Below are positions 34,948 to 42,568 of a stretch of DNA of 45,606 bases, in pieces. A model generated the notes under the pieces. The model did not search any database, had not been told where the DNA came from, and saw only the letters and a program-made list of their open reading frames with translations. Every line of letters begins with the position of its first letter. Position 1 is the stretch's first letter. Source of the DNA: Streptomyces olivoverticillatus (GTDB taxonomy: Bacteria; Actinomycetota; Actinomycetes; Streptomycetales; Streptomycetaceae); contig NZ_JACHJH010000012.1 of NCBI RefSeq assembly GCF_014203555.1, positions 1 to 45,606 on the forward strand, written 5' to 3'. Both the position numbers and the translations under genes were made by a program.

Positions 34948-35106
34948 TACTGTGTCCAGTGGCCGTTTGTGTACGCGCCTCCGGAGTGCCCGCCAGGGCG
35001 TCTGGGGACAGCGCCCAGCGGACCCCGCCTCCCGAGTTACGGAAGCTCCTCTGAGACAGAGACCAGGGGCACTCGGTGGCCAAAAGACATCCAGAAGGAG
35101 TACCGC
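34948..35106 (+). promoter_or_regulatory. rpsO promoter and leader region
   Basis: TACTGT (34948-34953) is a possible -10. It would give a leader of about 145 bases containing several inverted repeats, for example GGGCG/CGCCC around 34998-35018. Ribosomal protein S15 represses its own mRNA through leader structures in several phyla, so an autoregulatory element is plausible; I could not match a specific known motif. Confidence 0.3.
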
Positions 35107-35394
35107 GTGTCGCTCGACGCCGCTACGAAGAAGCAGATCATGGCCGAGTTCGCCACCAAGGAGGGCGACACCGGCTCCCCCGAGGTCCAGGTTGCGATGC
35201 TCACCCGCCGCATCTCCGACCTGACCGAGCACCTCAAGCAGCACAAGCACGACCACCACTCGCGTCGTGGCCTGCTGCTGCTGGTCGGCCAGCGTCGCCG
35301 CCTGCTGCAGTACCTGGCCAAGAAGGACATCACGCGCTTCCGCGCCCTGGTCGAGCGCCTCGGCATCCGCCGCGGTGCTGCCGGCGCCAAGTAA
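35107..35394 (+). CDS. rpsO: 30S ribosomal protein S15
   Basis: This 95-residue protein binds the three-way junction of 16S rRNA helices 20-22 and starts assembly of the platform. The S15 core is clear: GDTGSPEVQVAMLTRRISDLTEHLKQHKHDHHSRRGLLLLVGQRRRLLQYL (about 21-71), with the conserved HHSRRGLLxLVxxRRRLLxYL block. The GTG has AAGGAG six bases upstream. It is followed by a terminator-like hairpin and then pnp. In S. coelicolor and S. antibioticus the rpsO-pnp read-through RNA is reported to be cut by RNase III in the intergenic hairpin. Confidence 0.97.
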   Translation: MSLDAATKKQIMAEFATKEGDTGSPEVQVAMLTRRISDLTEHLKQHKHDHHSRRGLLLLVGQRRRLLQYLAKKDITRFRALVERLGIRRGAAGAK

Positions 35395-35402
35395 GACGCC
35401 GT

Positions 35403-35440
35403 GAAGGGAGCGGTTCCCACCTCTGGGGGCCGCTCCCTTC
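35403..35440 (+). terminator. rpsO-pnp intergenic hairpin
   Basis: An 11-bp perfect stem (GAAGGGAGCGG and complement) encloses a 16-base loop, eight bases after the rpsO stop. It may be a partial terminator and, by analogy with S. coelicolor, an RNase III processing site for read-through RNA into pnp. Confidence 0.75.
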
Positions 35441-35467
35441 GTGTATGCCGCTCCCTTCACACATCTC

Positions 35468-35500
35468 GTGGGACGCAGAAGCTTTGTAGTCTGGTCCCAC
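35468..35500 (+). promoter_or_regulatory. pnp promoter region with inverted repeat
   Basis: GTGGGAC (35468-35474) and GTCCCAC (35494-35500) flank TAGTCT (35487-35492), a good -10 form without an obvious -35. The remaining leader to 35686 shows no gene; it contains a GAGGAG ribosome site at 35672-35677. The inverted repeat could be an operator or a second processing hairpin. Confidence 0.4.
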
Positions 35501-35686
35501 AACGGCATACCGCACGACACACCTGACGAGGAGGGACGCCCGGCTCTCCGCCGGTCCTCGGTAGTGGCCCCCGGAACAGGGAATTCCGGGTGCTTCGATC
35601 GAAGACCGGCCCGCACGGAGCCCAGCCGCGCCCTCCACCACCGTCCCCGCCACACGGGCGGAGACGCAGACGAGGAGATATTCCTG

Positions 35687-37906
35687 GTGGAGAACGAGAC
35701 CCACTACGCCGAAGCCGTCATCGACAACGGCACCTTCGGCACCCGCACCATCCGCTTCGAGACGGGCCGCCTGGCCAAGCAGGCCGCCGGTTCCGCCGTG
35801 GCGTACCTGGACGACGACACCATGGTGATGTCGGCGACCACCGCTTCCAAGAAGCCCAAGGACCAGCTCGACTTCTTCCCCCTGACGGTGGACGTCGAGG
35901 AGCGGATGTACGCGGCCGGCAAGATCCCCGGCTCCTTCTTCCGCCGCGAGGGCCGGCCCTCCGAGGACGCTGTCCTCACCTGCCGCCTGATCGACCGCCC
36001 GCTGCGCCCCTCCTTCAAGAAGGGCCTGCGCAACGAGATCCAGATCGTCGAGACGGTCATGGCGCTCAACCCCGACCACCTCTACGACGTGGTCGCCATC
36101 AACGCCGCCTCCTGCTCCACGCAGCTCGCGGGCCTGCCCTTCTCCGGTCCGATCGGCGCCACCCGCGTCGCTCTGATCAAGGGCCAGTGGGTCGCGTTCC
36201 CGACGCACACCGAGCTCGAGGACGCCGTCTTCGACATGGTCGTGGCCGGCCGCGTCCTGGAGGACGGCGACGTCGCGATCATGATGGTCGAGGCCGAGGC
36301 CACCGAGAAGACCATCCAGCTGGTCAAGGACGGCGCCGACGCCCCCACCGAGGAGGTCGTCGCCGCCGGTCTCGAGGCCGCGAAGCCCTTCATCAAGGTG
36401 CTGTGCCGCGCCCAGTCCGAGCTCGCCGCCAAGGCCGCCAAGCCCGAGGGCGAGTTCCCGGTCTTCCTGGACTACCAGGACGACGTCCTGGCCGCCCTGA
36501 CCAAGGCCGTCCGTGACGAGCTCGCGCAGGCGCTCACCATCGCCGGCAAGCAGGAGCGCGAGACCGAGATCGACCGCGTCAAGGAGATCGCCGCCGAGAA
36601 GCTGCTCCCGCAGTTCGAGGGCCGCGAGAAGGAGATCTCCGCCGCGTACCGCTCGCTGACGAAGTCCCTGGTCCGTGAGCGCGTCATCAAGGAGCGCAAG
36701 CGCATCGACGGCCGTGGCGTGACGGACATCCGTACGCTCGCCGCCGAGGTCGAGGCCATCCCGCGCGTGCACGGCTCGGCGCTGTTCGAGCGTGGCGAGA
36801 CCCAGATCCTGGGCGTCACCACCCTCAACATGCTCCGCATGGAGCAGCAGCTGGACACCCTCTCCCCGGTGACCCGCAAGCGCTACATGCACAACTACAA
36901 CTTCCCGCCGTACTCCGTCGGCGAGACCGGCCGCGTCGGTTCGCCGAAGCGCCGCGAGATCGGCCACGGCGCCCTGGCCGAGCGGGCCATCGTGCCCGTG
37001 CTGCCGACGCGCGAGGAGTTCCCGTACGCCATCCGCCAGGTCTCCGAGGCGCTCGGCTCCAACGGCTCGACCTCCATGGGCTCGGTCTGCGCCTCCACCA
37101 TGTCGCTGCTGAACGCCGGTGTGCCCCTGAAGGCCCCCGTCGCCGGTATCGCCATGGGCCTGATCTCCGAGGAGATCGACGGCAAGACGCACTACGTCGC
37201 CCTCACCGACATCCTCGGTGCGGAGGACGCGTTCGGCGACATGGACTTCAAGGTCGCCGGTACGAAGGAGTTCGTCACCGCGCTCCAGCTCGACACCAAG
37301 CTGGACGGCATCCCGGCCTCCGTGCTGGCCGCGGCCCTCAAGCAGGCCCGCGACGCCCGTCTGCACATCCTCGATGTGATGCTGGAGGCCATCGACACGC
37401 CGGACGAGATGTCCCCGAACGCCCCGCGGATCATCACCGTCAAGATCCCCGTGGACAAGATCGGTGAGGTCATCGGCCCCAAGGGCAAGATGATCAACCA
37501 GATCCAGGAGGACACCGGCGCCGAGATCACGATCGAGGACGACGGCACCATCTACATCGGTGCCGCCGACGGCCCGGCCGCCGAGGCCGCCCGCGCCACG
37601 ATCAACGGCATCGCCAACCCGACCATGCCGGAGGTCGGCGAGCGCTACCTGGGTACGGTCGTCAAGACCACCACCTTCGGTGCCTTCGTCTCCCTCATGC
37701 CGGGCAAGGACGGCCTGCTGCACATCTCGCAGATCCGCAAGCTGGCCGGCGGCAAGCGCGTGGAGAACGTCGAGGACGTGCTCGGCGTGGGCGCCAAGGT
37801 CCAGGTCGAGATCGCCGAGATCGACCAGCGCGGCAAGCTCTCCCTGATCCCCGTGATCGAGGGCGAGGACGGCGACGAGGCTGCTAAGGACGAGTCCGCC
37901 AAGTGA
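35687..37906 (+). CDS. pnp: Polyribonucleotide nucleotidyltransferase (PNPase)
   Basis: This 739-residue enzyme degrades RNA by phosphorolysis and, in Streptomyces, also adds 3' tails. The first RNase PH domain starts at FGTRTIRFETGRLAKQAAGS, then comes a helical linker. The second, catalytic RNase PH domain (about 330-560) has RIDGRGVTDIR, GETQILGVTTL, SPKRREIGHGALAERA and SNGSTSMGSVCAS. KH (IGEVIGPKGKMINQIQEDTGAEI, about 590-612) and S1 (GERYLGTVVKTTTFGAFVSLMPGKDGLLH, about 650-680) domains close it. GTG at 35687 has GAGGAG nine bases upstream and gives the family N-terminus; the frame is open earlier without similarity. Its stop overlaps the next start. Confidence 0.97.
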   Translation: MENETHYAEAVIDNGTFGTRTIRFETGRLAKQAAGSAVAYLDDDTMVMSATTASKKPKDQLDFFPLTVDVEERMYAAGKIPGSFFRREGRPSEDAVLTCRLIDRPLRPSFKKGLRNEIQIVETVMALNPDHLYDVVAINAASCSTQLAGLPFSGPIGATRVALIKGQWVAFPTHTELEDAVFDMVVAGRVLEDGDVAIMMVEAEATEKTIQLVKDGADAPTEEVVAAGLEAAKPFIKVLCRAQSELAAKAAKPEGEFPVFLDYQDDVLAALTKAVRDELAQALTIAGKQERETEIDRVKEIAAEKLLPQFEGREKEISAAYRSLTKSLVRERVIKERKRIDGRGVTDIRTLAAEVEAIPRVHGSALFERGETQILGVTTLNMLRMEQQLDTLSPVTRKRYMHNYNFPPYSVGETGRVGSPKRREIGHGALAERAIVPVLPTREEFPYAIRQVSEALGSNGSTSMGSVCASTMSLLNAGVPLKAPVAGIAMGLISEEIDGKTHYVALTDILGAEDAFGDMDFKVAGTKEFVTALQLDTKLDGIPASVLAAALKQARDARLHILDVMLEAIDTPDEMSPNAPRIITVKIPVDKIGEVIGPKGKMINQIQEDTGAEITIEDDGTIYIGAADGPAAEAARATINGIANPTMPEVGERYLGTVVKTTTFGAFVSLMPGKDGLLHISQIRKLAGGKRVENVEDVLGVGAKVQVEIAEIDQRGKLSLIPVIEGEDGDEAAKDESAK

Positions 37907-39282
37907 CGTCCCGTAGTACACGGAAGACGGCCCGCCCCTCCTCGGAGGGGCGGGCCGTCGCCCGTACCCAAACGCTCCTCAAGGGCGAGAACGGCATCGG
38001 CACGGTCCGCCGCACCACCCTCCCGGGCGGCCTGCGCATCGTCACCGAGACCCTGCCGTCCGTCCGCTCCGCGACCTTCGGCATCTGGGTCGGCGTCGGC
38101 TCGCGCGACGAGACACCCACGCTCAACGGCGCCACGCACTACCTGGAGCACCTGCTCTTCAAGGGCACGGCCAAGCGCAGCGCGCTCGACATCTCCGCCG
38201 CCCTCGACGCGGTCGGCGGCGAGATGAACGCCTTCACGGCGAAGGAGTACACCTGCTACTACGCACGTGTCCTCGACACCGATCTGCCGCTGGCCATCGA
38301 CGTCGTCTGTGACATGCTCACCGGCTCGCTGATCGACCCCGCCGACGTCGACGCCGAGCGTGGCGTGATCCTCGAAGAGATCGCCATGACCGAGGACGAC
38401 CCCGGCGACTGTGTGCACGACCTGTTCGCGCACACCATGCTGGGCGACACCCCCCTCGGCCGCCCGGTCCTGGGCACCGTCGACACCATCAACGCCCTCA
38501 CCCGCGACCAGATCGCCCGCTTCTACAAGAAGCACTACGACCCGACCCACCTGGTCGTGGCCGCCGCGGGCAACGTCGACCACGCCAAGGTCGTCCGCCA
38601 GGTCCGCGCCGCCTTCGAGAAGGCCGGCGCCCTCGGCGCCGCCGACGCGCAGCCCATCGCCCCGCGCTCGGGCACCAAGGCGATCCGCGCCGCGGGCCGC
38701 GTCGAGCTGCTGGGCCGCAAGACCGAGCAGGCGCACGTCGTCCTCGGCATGCCGGGCCTGGCCCGCACCGACGAGCGCCGCTGGGCGCTCGGCGTGCTCA
38801 ACACCGCCCTCGGCGGCGGCATGAGCTCCCGGCTCTTCCAGGAGGTGCGGGAGAAGCGCGGCCTCGCCTACTCCGTCTACTCCTACACCTCGGGCTTCGC
38901 CGACTGCGGCCTCTTCGGCGTCTACGCCGGCTGCCGTCCCAGCCAGGTGCACGACGTGCTGCGCATCTGCCGCGACGAGCTGGACCGCGTCGCGGCCGAG
39001 GGACTGTCGGACGAGGAGATCGGCCGCGCCATCGGCCAGCTCTCCGGCTCCACCGTCCTGGGCCTGGAGGACACCGGCGCGCTGATGAACCGCATCGGCA
39101 AGAGCGAGCTGTGCTGGGGCGACCAGATGTCCGTCGACGACATGCTGGCCCGCATAGCGGCGGTCACCCCGGACGAGATCCGCGAAGTGGCCCGCGATGT
39201 ACTGGGGCAGCGTCCTTCGCTCTCCGTCATCGGTCCGCTGAAGGACAAGCAGGCCGCCCGCCTGCACGAAGCCGTTTCTTGA
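37903..39282 (+). CDS. M16-family zinc metallopeptidase
   Basis: This 459-residue processing-peptidase-type enzyme has the inverted zinc motif H79-Y-L-E82-H83, and E159 in GVILEEIAM is the likely third ligand. GLAYSVYSYTSGFADCGLFGVYAG is the conserved C-terminal-half motif with the R/Y substrate-binding region just before it. The substrate is unknown; mycobacteria have a homologue (PepR) beside pnp. The GTG overlaps the pnp stop as GTGA. No in-frame ATG, GTG or TTG follows before the conserved LPGGLRIVTETLPS block, so this start is forced, which places a 16-bp hairpin inside codons 8-19. The first 25 residues are a basic, poorly conserved extension. Confidence 0.93.
   Translation: MTSRSTRKTARPSSEGRAVARTQTLLKGENGIGTVRRTTLPGGLRIVTETLPSVRSATFGIWVGVGSRDETPTLNGATHYLEHLLFKGTAKRSALDISAALDAVGGEMNAFTAKEYTCYYARVLDTDLPLAIDVVCDMLTGSLIDPADVDAERGVILEEIAMTEDDPGDCVHDLFAHTMLGDTPLGRPVLGTVDTINALTRDQIARFYKKHYDPTHLVVAAAGNVDHAKVVRQVRAAFEKAGALGAADAQPIAPRSGTKAIRAAGRVELLGRKTEQAHVVLGMPGLARTDERRWALGVLNTALGGGMSSRLFQEVREKRGLAYSVYSYTSGFADCGLFGVYAGCRPSQVHDVLRICRDELDRVAAEGLSDEEIGRAIGQLSGSTVLGLEDTGALMNRIGKSELCWGDQMSVDDMLARIAAVTPDEIREVARDVLGQRPSLSVIGPLKDKQAARLHEAVS
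37926..37959 (+). terminator. Perfect 16-bp hairpin within the start of the M16 gene
   Basis: GACGGCCCGCCCCTCC pairs perfectly with the following 16-base complement across TC (in practice a 15-bp stem with a 4-base loop). It begins 19 bases after the pnp stop and looks like the pnp terminator, yet it is inside the coding sequence of the coupled peptidase gene. It may attenuate transcription or protect the pnp mRNA 3' end. Confidence 0.75.
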
Positions 39283-39301
39283 TCAAGGGGAAGCAGGAAC
39301 G

Positions 39302-40054
39302 ATGAGCAAGCTGCGCGTGGCGGTCGTCGGCGCCAAGGGCCGGATCGGCTCCGAGGCCGTACGAGCCGTGGAGGCCGCCGAGGACATGGAGCTGGTGGCC
39401 GCGCTCGGCCGGGGCGACAAGCTGGACGCCCTCACCGAGGCGGGCGCCCAGGTCGTGGTCGAGCTGACCCACCCGGACTCGGTGATGGACAACCTCGAGT
39501 TCTGCATTGCCAACGGCATCCACGGCGTCGTCGGCACCACCGGCTGGACCGAGGACCGCCTCGCCCGGCTCGACACCTGGCTGGCCGCCGCGCCGCAGGT
39601 CGGCGTGCTCATCGCCCCGAACTTCTCCATCGGCGCGGTCCTGACCATGGCCTTCGCCCAGCGGGCGGCACGGTTCTTCGAGTCCGTCGAGGTCGTCGAG
39701 CTGCACCACCCGGGCAAGGCGGACGCCCCGTCCGGCACCGCCACCCGCACCGCGCAGCTCATCGCCGCCGCGCGCCGCGAGGCCGGCTGCGCCCCGCAGC
39801 CCGATGCCACCACCACGGCCCTGGAGGGCGCGCGCGGCGCGGACGTCGACGGGGTGCCCGTGCACGCCGTGCGGCTGCGCGGCCTGCTCGCCCACCAGGA
39901 AGTGCTGTTCGGCGACACCGGCGAGACGCTCACCATCCGGCACGACTCGCTGCACCACAGCTGCTTCATGCCGGGCATCCTGCTCGGCGCGCGCCGCGTG
40001 GTGGACACCCCGGGGCTGACGTTCGGCCTGGAACACTTCCTGGATCTGGGCTGA
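39302..40054 (+). CDS. dapB: 4-hydroxy-tetrahydrodipicolinate reductase
   Basis: This 250-residue NAD(P)H-dependent enzyme of the lysine/diaminopimelate pathway acts after DapA. The nucleotide-binding loop is VVGAKGRIG (residues 8-16). VVGTTGWTEDRLARL, APNFSIGAVL and the catalytic/substrate motif ELHHPGKADAPSGTA (about 138-152) follow. The C-terminal EVLFGDTGETLTIRHDSLHHSCFMPGILLGARRV is typical. The length matches the actinobacterial enzyme. AGGAA lies just upstream of the ATG; the gene follows the peptidase gene by 19 bases and is probably in the pnp transcript. dapA lies 2.5 kb further on rather than adjacent. Confidence 0.96.
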   Translation: MSKLRVAVVGAKGRIGSEAVRAVEAAEDMELVAALGRGDKLDALTEAGAQVVVELTHPDSVMDNLEFCIANGIHGVVGTTGWTEDRLARLDTWLAAAPQVGVLIAPNFSIGAVLTMAFAQRAARFFESVEVVELHHPGKADAPSGTATRTAQLIAAARREAGCAPQPDATTTALEGARGADVDGVPVHAVRLRGLLAHQEVLFGDTGETLTIRHDSLHHSCFMPGILLGARRVVDTPGLTFGLEHFLDLG

Positions 40055-40059
40055 GCGAC

Positions 40060-40509
40060 ATGCGCGCGAAGATCGTCTACTTTGCCCTGGCCGCCGTCCT
40101 GGTCGTCTACTTCGTCCTGGTCGGCAGCCGTGGCGTCATGCTCATCGAACAGGGCACCGTGATCACCGTCGCCTTCGGGGCGGCGGTGCTGGTCCTCCCG
40201 TTCATCGGCGCCTGGTTCCTCTACCAGACCACCAAGTTCGCCCGTGCCGCGGGCCGCCTGGCGCAGGAGCTGGAGGCCGAGGGCGGCCTGCCGGTCGACG
40301 AGCTCGTCCGTACGGCGAGCGGCCGGATCGACCGGGACTCGGCGGACGCCGTCTTCGAACGCCGCCGGGCCGAGACGGAGCAGGCCCCCGACGACTGGCG
40401 TTCCTGGTTCCGCCTGGCGGTCGCCTACCACGACGCCCGCGACACCCCCCGGGCCCGCAAGGCCATGCAGCGGGCCATCGCCCTGCACGGGGGCCCCTCA
40501 CCGCGCTAG
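40060..40509 (+). CDS. Small membrane protein with TPR-like tail, unknown
   Basis: This 149-residue protein has two hydrophobic helices (about 5-22 and 33-55, VITVAFGAAVLVLPFIGAWFLY), then a helical cytoplasmic tail. The tail contains DDWRSWFRLAVAYHDARDTPRARKAMQRAI (about 110-139), which has the spacing of a single tetratricopeptide-like repeat. No enzymatic motif is seen. It starts five bases after the dapB stop, so it is translated from the same mRNA. The position beside dapB is conserved in Streptomyces as I recall. It converges on the PH-domain gene with a ten-base gap and no evident terminator. Confidence 0.8.
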   Translation: MRAKIVYFALAAVLVVYFVLVGSRGVMLIEQGTVITVAFGAAVLVLPFIGAWFLYQTTKFARAAGRLAQELEAEGGLPVDELVRTASGRIDRDSADAVFERRRAETEQAPDDWRSWFRLAVAYHDARDTPRARKAMQRAIALHGGPSPR

Positions 40510-40519
40510 CGGGGCGGCC

Positions 40520-41086
40520 CTACGGCCGGGGACCCTTGAACTCCTCGACCCAGTCGGCGACGGCGTCCACCGCCGTGCCGAAGGCCCGCGGGCGGCCCAG
40601 GAAGTCGGCGCCCTGGTCGGTGACCAGGGCGGGCAGCGGCTCGCCCGCAGCCCGGTGCACCACCAGCGCCCGGCCCGGCACCCTCCGCAGCCCCAGACGC
40701 CGCACCGGCTGCTCCACCACGCGTACGTCCACGACGTCGGCCCAGGCCACGGTCGTGGCCGACAGCAGCCGGACCTGCTGCAGGCCCGCCTCGCTCACCC
40801 AGATACCGCTGCGCACCAGCCGGGCCGCGAGGGCTATCAGCACAGCGGCCGCGGCGATGCATATCCCGGCCACCGGAAGCGATCCGGCGGCGACCGCGAT
40901 CACGGCGGAGAGCAGGGCCGCGGCGGCCGGCAGAAGCAGCAACGCCGCGCCACCCACCCGCCAAGGACCCGGCCGGTACGGGCGCCGTCGACGTTCACGG
41001 CTCTCGTACAGGTCCTCGGTGGGCAGGGGCGCGGCGGTCGCGAGGTTGTCGCCGTCGCGGTCGGCTGTCAGGAAGGGCAGGGGCAC
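40520..41086 (-). CDS. Membrane protein with bacterial PH-like domain
   Basis: In this 188-residue protein, two close hydrophobic segments (about 44-64 and 70-90) are followed by SGIWVSEAGLQQVRLLSATTVAWADVVDVRVVEQP (about 93-127) and a final helix. That pattern matches the small bacterial PH domains that follow two membrane helices in actinobacterial proteins. Ligand and role are unknown. The GTG at 41086 has GAGGAA about eight bases upstream. It lies downstream of, and in the same direction as, the small gene at 41160-41402, with a 73-base gap. Confidence 0.82.
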   Translation of the reverse strand: MPLPFLTADRDGDNLATAAPLPTEDLYESRERRRRPYRPGPWRVGGAALLLLPAAAALLSAVIAVAAGSLPVAGICIAAAAVLIALAARLVRSGIWVSEAGLQQVRLLSATTVAWADVVDVRVVEQPVRRLGLRRVPGRALVVHRAAGEPLPALVTDQGADFLGRPRAFGTAVDAVADWVEEFKGPRP

Positions 41087-41159
41087 GACGGTTCCTCACT
41101 CAGAAGCACACTCGAATGGCTGTGCCGGGTGAGGCTACCTGCTGCCTGCGAACCCTTGA

Positions 41160-41402
41160 TCAGTGACCGTCTTTGGCTTCCGACTGCTGGGTGTGGTGCG
41201 GATCCTGCGGACCGGACTGCAAGGACGGCATCCCGAACAGCAGCGCGCCGACCAACCCCGCCGTGACCGTCAACCCCACGAGCACCCGGCCGGCTATCTC
41301 GGAACGGCTGGCGCGATCTCGGGGCGGCGGCGTGACGTTGCTGCGGTAGCGCTCGGCCTCGGCGACGAAGGCGAACGGTACGGGCTCTCGCCGGCGGAAC
41401 AT
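41160..41402 (-). CDS. Small single-pass membrane protein, unknown
   Basis: This 80-residue protein begins MFRRREPVPFAFVAEAERYRSNVTPPP. It then has one transmembrane helix (about 39-58, AGRVLVGLTVTAGLVGALLFGM) and ends in a short polar His/Gln/Asp tail. The basic N-terminus predicts the N-in orientation. AGGAGAG lies six bases before the ATG, which supports a real gene despite the small size. No family is recognised. It is divergent from thyX and upstream of the PH-domain gene, perhaps in one transcript with it. Confidence 0.75.
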   Translation of the reverse strand: MFRRREPVPFAFVAEAERYRSNVTPPPRDRASRSEIAGRVLVGLTVTAGLVGALLFGMPSLQSGPQDPHHTQQSEAKDGH

Positions 41403-41476
41403 GAAGGGCTCTCCTAGGAACCTCGAAGCGGGCTGTCACACAGAAAGACGCACGAATCCCTCAGGAGGTGCCCGGT

Positions 41477-41495
41477 TTCTCTGAACTTCTGTGAA
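41477..41495. promoter_or_regulatory. Paired TTCnnnGAA palindromes, candidate operator
   Basis: TTCTCTGAA (41477-41485) and TTCTGTGAA (41487-41495) are two 9-base TTCnnnGAA palindromes whose starts are exactly 10 bases apart, on one face of the helix. They lie in an unusually AT-rich patch of the spacer between the small membrane gene and thyX. The binding protein is unknown. Confidence 0.4.
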
Positions 41496-41584
41496 AAATA
41501 TCAACTGGCGTGCCGGGCCGAGTCATGGCATGGGGTGCGGCGGGGGAGCGCGGGGCGATGGCGGCCGGGTGTCAGTGGCGGCCC

Positions 41585-41590
41585 GTAGGC
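41585..41590 (+). promoter_or_regulatory. Candidate thyX -10 box
   Basis: TAGGCT, a common Streptomyces -10 form, lies 40 bases before the thyX GTG. No clear -35 is found 16-19 bases upstream. Confidence 0.3.
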
Positions 41591-41630
41591 TGGACGCCTG
41601 CCCAGCAACGCACATGGAAGGACCCCGCCG

Positions 41631-42380
41631 GTGACCGAAACCTCCACCGAGGACGCCAAGGCCGCGAAGCCGACGTTCCGCAGCGACGTGACCGTCGAGC
41701 TGGTCAAGCACAGCGCGGCCGACTCCGACGTGTTGTGGGCGGCCCGCGTCTCCACGGCCGGCGAGCAGTCCCTGGAAGAGATCACCAAGGACCCCGAGCG
41801 GTCCAAGGGGCTCATCAACTACCTGATGCGCGACCGCCACGGCAGCCCCTTCGAGCACAACTCGATGACCTTCTTCATCAGCGCACCGATCTTCGTCTTC
41901 CGCGAGTTCATGCGCCACCGCGTGGGCTGGTCGTACAACGAGGAGTCCGGCCGCTACCGCGAGCTGGAGCCCGTCTTCTACGTGCCGGGGGAGTCCCGCA
42001 AGCTGGTCCAGGAGGGCCGGCCCGGCAAGTACGTCTTCGTCGAGGGCACCGAGGCGCAGCACGAGCTGACCGGCCGCGTCATGGAGAGCACCTACCGTGA
42101 GGCCTACGAGGCCTACCAGGAGATGCTGGCCGCGGGCGTCGCCCGTGAGGTGGCCCGCTCGGTGCTTCCCGTCGGCCTGTTCTCGTCCATGTACGCCACC
42201 TGCAACGCCCGCTCGCTGATGCACTTCCTGGGCCTGCGCACCCAGCACGAGCTGGCGGCCGTGCCGTCCTTCCCGCAGCGGGAGATCGAGATGGTCGGCG
42301 AGAAGATGGAGGCGGAGTGGGCCAAGCTGATGCCGCTCACCTACGCCGCGTTCAACAAGAACGGCCGCGTCGCGCCGTAA
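41631..42380 (+). CDS. thyX: FAD-dependent thymidylate synthase ThyX
   Basis: This 249-residue flavoenzyme makes dTMP from dUMP using methylenetetrahydrofolate and NADPH. The ThyX signature RHRxxSxNExSxR appears as R95-H-R-V-G-W-S-Y-N-E-E-S-G-R108. NYLMRDRHGSPFEHNSMTFFI (about 63-83) and the C-terminal MHFLGLRTQHELA with the nucleotide-binding region are also conserved. The enzyme is tetrameric in known cases. GTG at 41631 has GGAAGGA nine bases upstream. It replaces or supplements ThyA; whether thyA exists elsewhere cannot be told. A hairpin terminator follows directly. Confidence 0.97.
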   Translation: MTETSTEDAKAAKPTFRSDVTVELVKHSAADSDVLWAARVSTAGEQSLEEITKDPERSKGLINYLMRDRHGSPFEHNSMTFFISAPIFVFREFMRHRVGWSYNEESGRYRELEPVFYVPGESRKLVQEGRPGKYVFVEGTEAQHELTGRVMESTYREAYEAYQEMLAAGVAREVARSVLPVGLFSSMYATCNARSLMHFLGLRTQHELAAVPSFPQREIEMVGEKMEAEWAKLMPLTYAAFNKNGRVAP

Positions 42381-42386
42381 CGCGCT

Positions 42387-42405
42387 GTGCGACGGACCGT
42401 CGCAC
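42387..42405 (+). terminator. thyX terminator hairpin
   Basis: GTGCGACG pairs with CGTCGCAC around a GAC loop, six bases after the thyX stop. Confidence 0.65.
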
Positions 42406-42429
42406 GGACCAGCGAGGAAGGTGTCCGGA

Positions 42430-42459
42430 TTGCGGCGTTTCGACACCTTCATCTAGGCT
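42430..42459 (+). promoter_or_regulatory. Promoter between thyX and dapA
   Basis: TTGCGG (42430-42435), an 18-base spacer and TAGGCT (42454-42459) make one of the best sigma-HrdB-type matches in the window. Transcription would start near 42466. Confidence 0.5.
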
Positions 42460-42465
42460 GAAAAA

Positions 42466-42516
42466 ACGGACCCGGCACTGCTTGAACCCCCGAGCAGGCA
42501 GTGCCGGGATCCCTTT
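42466..42516 (+). ncRNA. Candidate short RNA or dapA attenuator
   Basis: Directly after the preceding promoter is a perfect 11-bp hairpin (42471-42481 with 42498-42508, CCCGGCACTGC and complement) with a 16-base loop containing five consecutive C. CCCTTT follows. A transcript starting near 42466 would be almost wholly hairpin. It could be a small RNA of about 50 bases, or a leader that ends prematurely before dapA (start at 42569). The loop is not long or C-rich enough, and there is no second matching loop, to call it a 6C RNA. Confidence 0.35.
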
Positions 42517-42555
42517 ACGCACTCCCCGAGGGAGCACCTCACGGTGAGCAACGAG

Positions 42556-42561
42556 TAGCGT
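42556..42561 (+). promoter_or_regulatory. Candidate -10 box for a leaderless dapA transcript
   Basis: TAGCGT ends seven bases before the ATG at 42569, so transcription could start at the ATG. No convincing -35 is seen, and no Shine-Dalgarno precedes the ATG. Confidence 0.35.
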
Positions 42562-42568
42562 GGCCCCC

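Noticed and set aside
42471..42508. 6C RNA between thyX and dapA
   Set aside because: The loop has five C, not six or more, and there is no second C-rich hairpin of the required kind.
42381..42568. Lysine riboswitch before dapA
   Set aside because: The spacer is too short and its single hairpin does not resemble the multi-helix lysine riboswitch.
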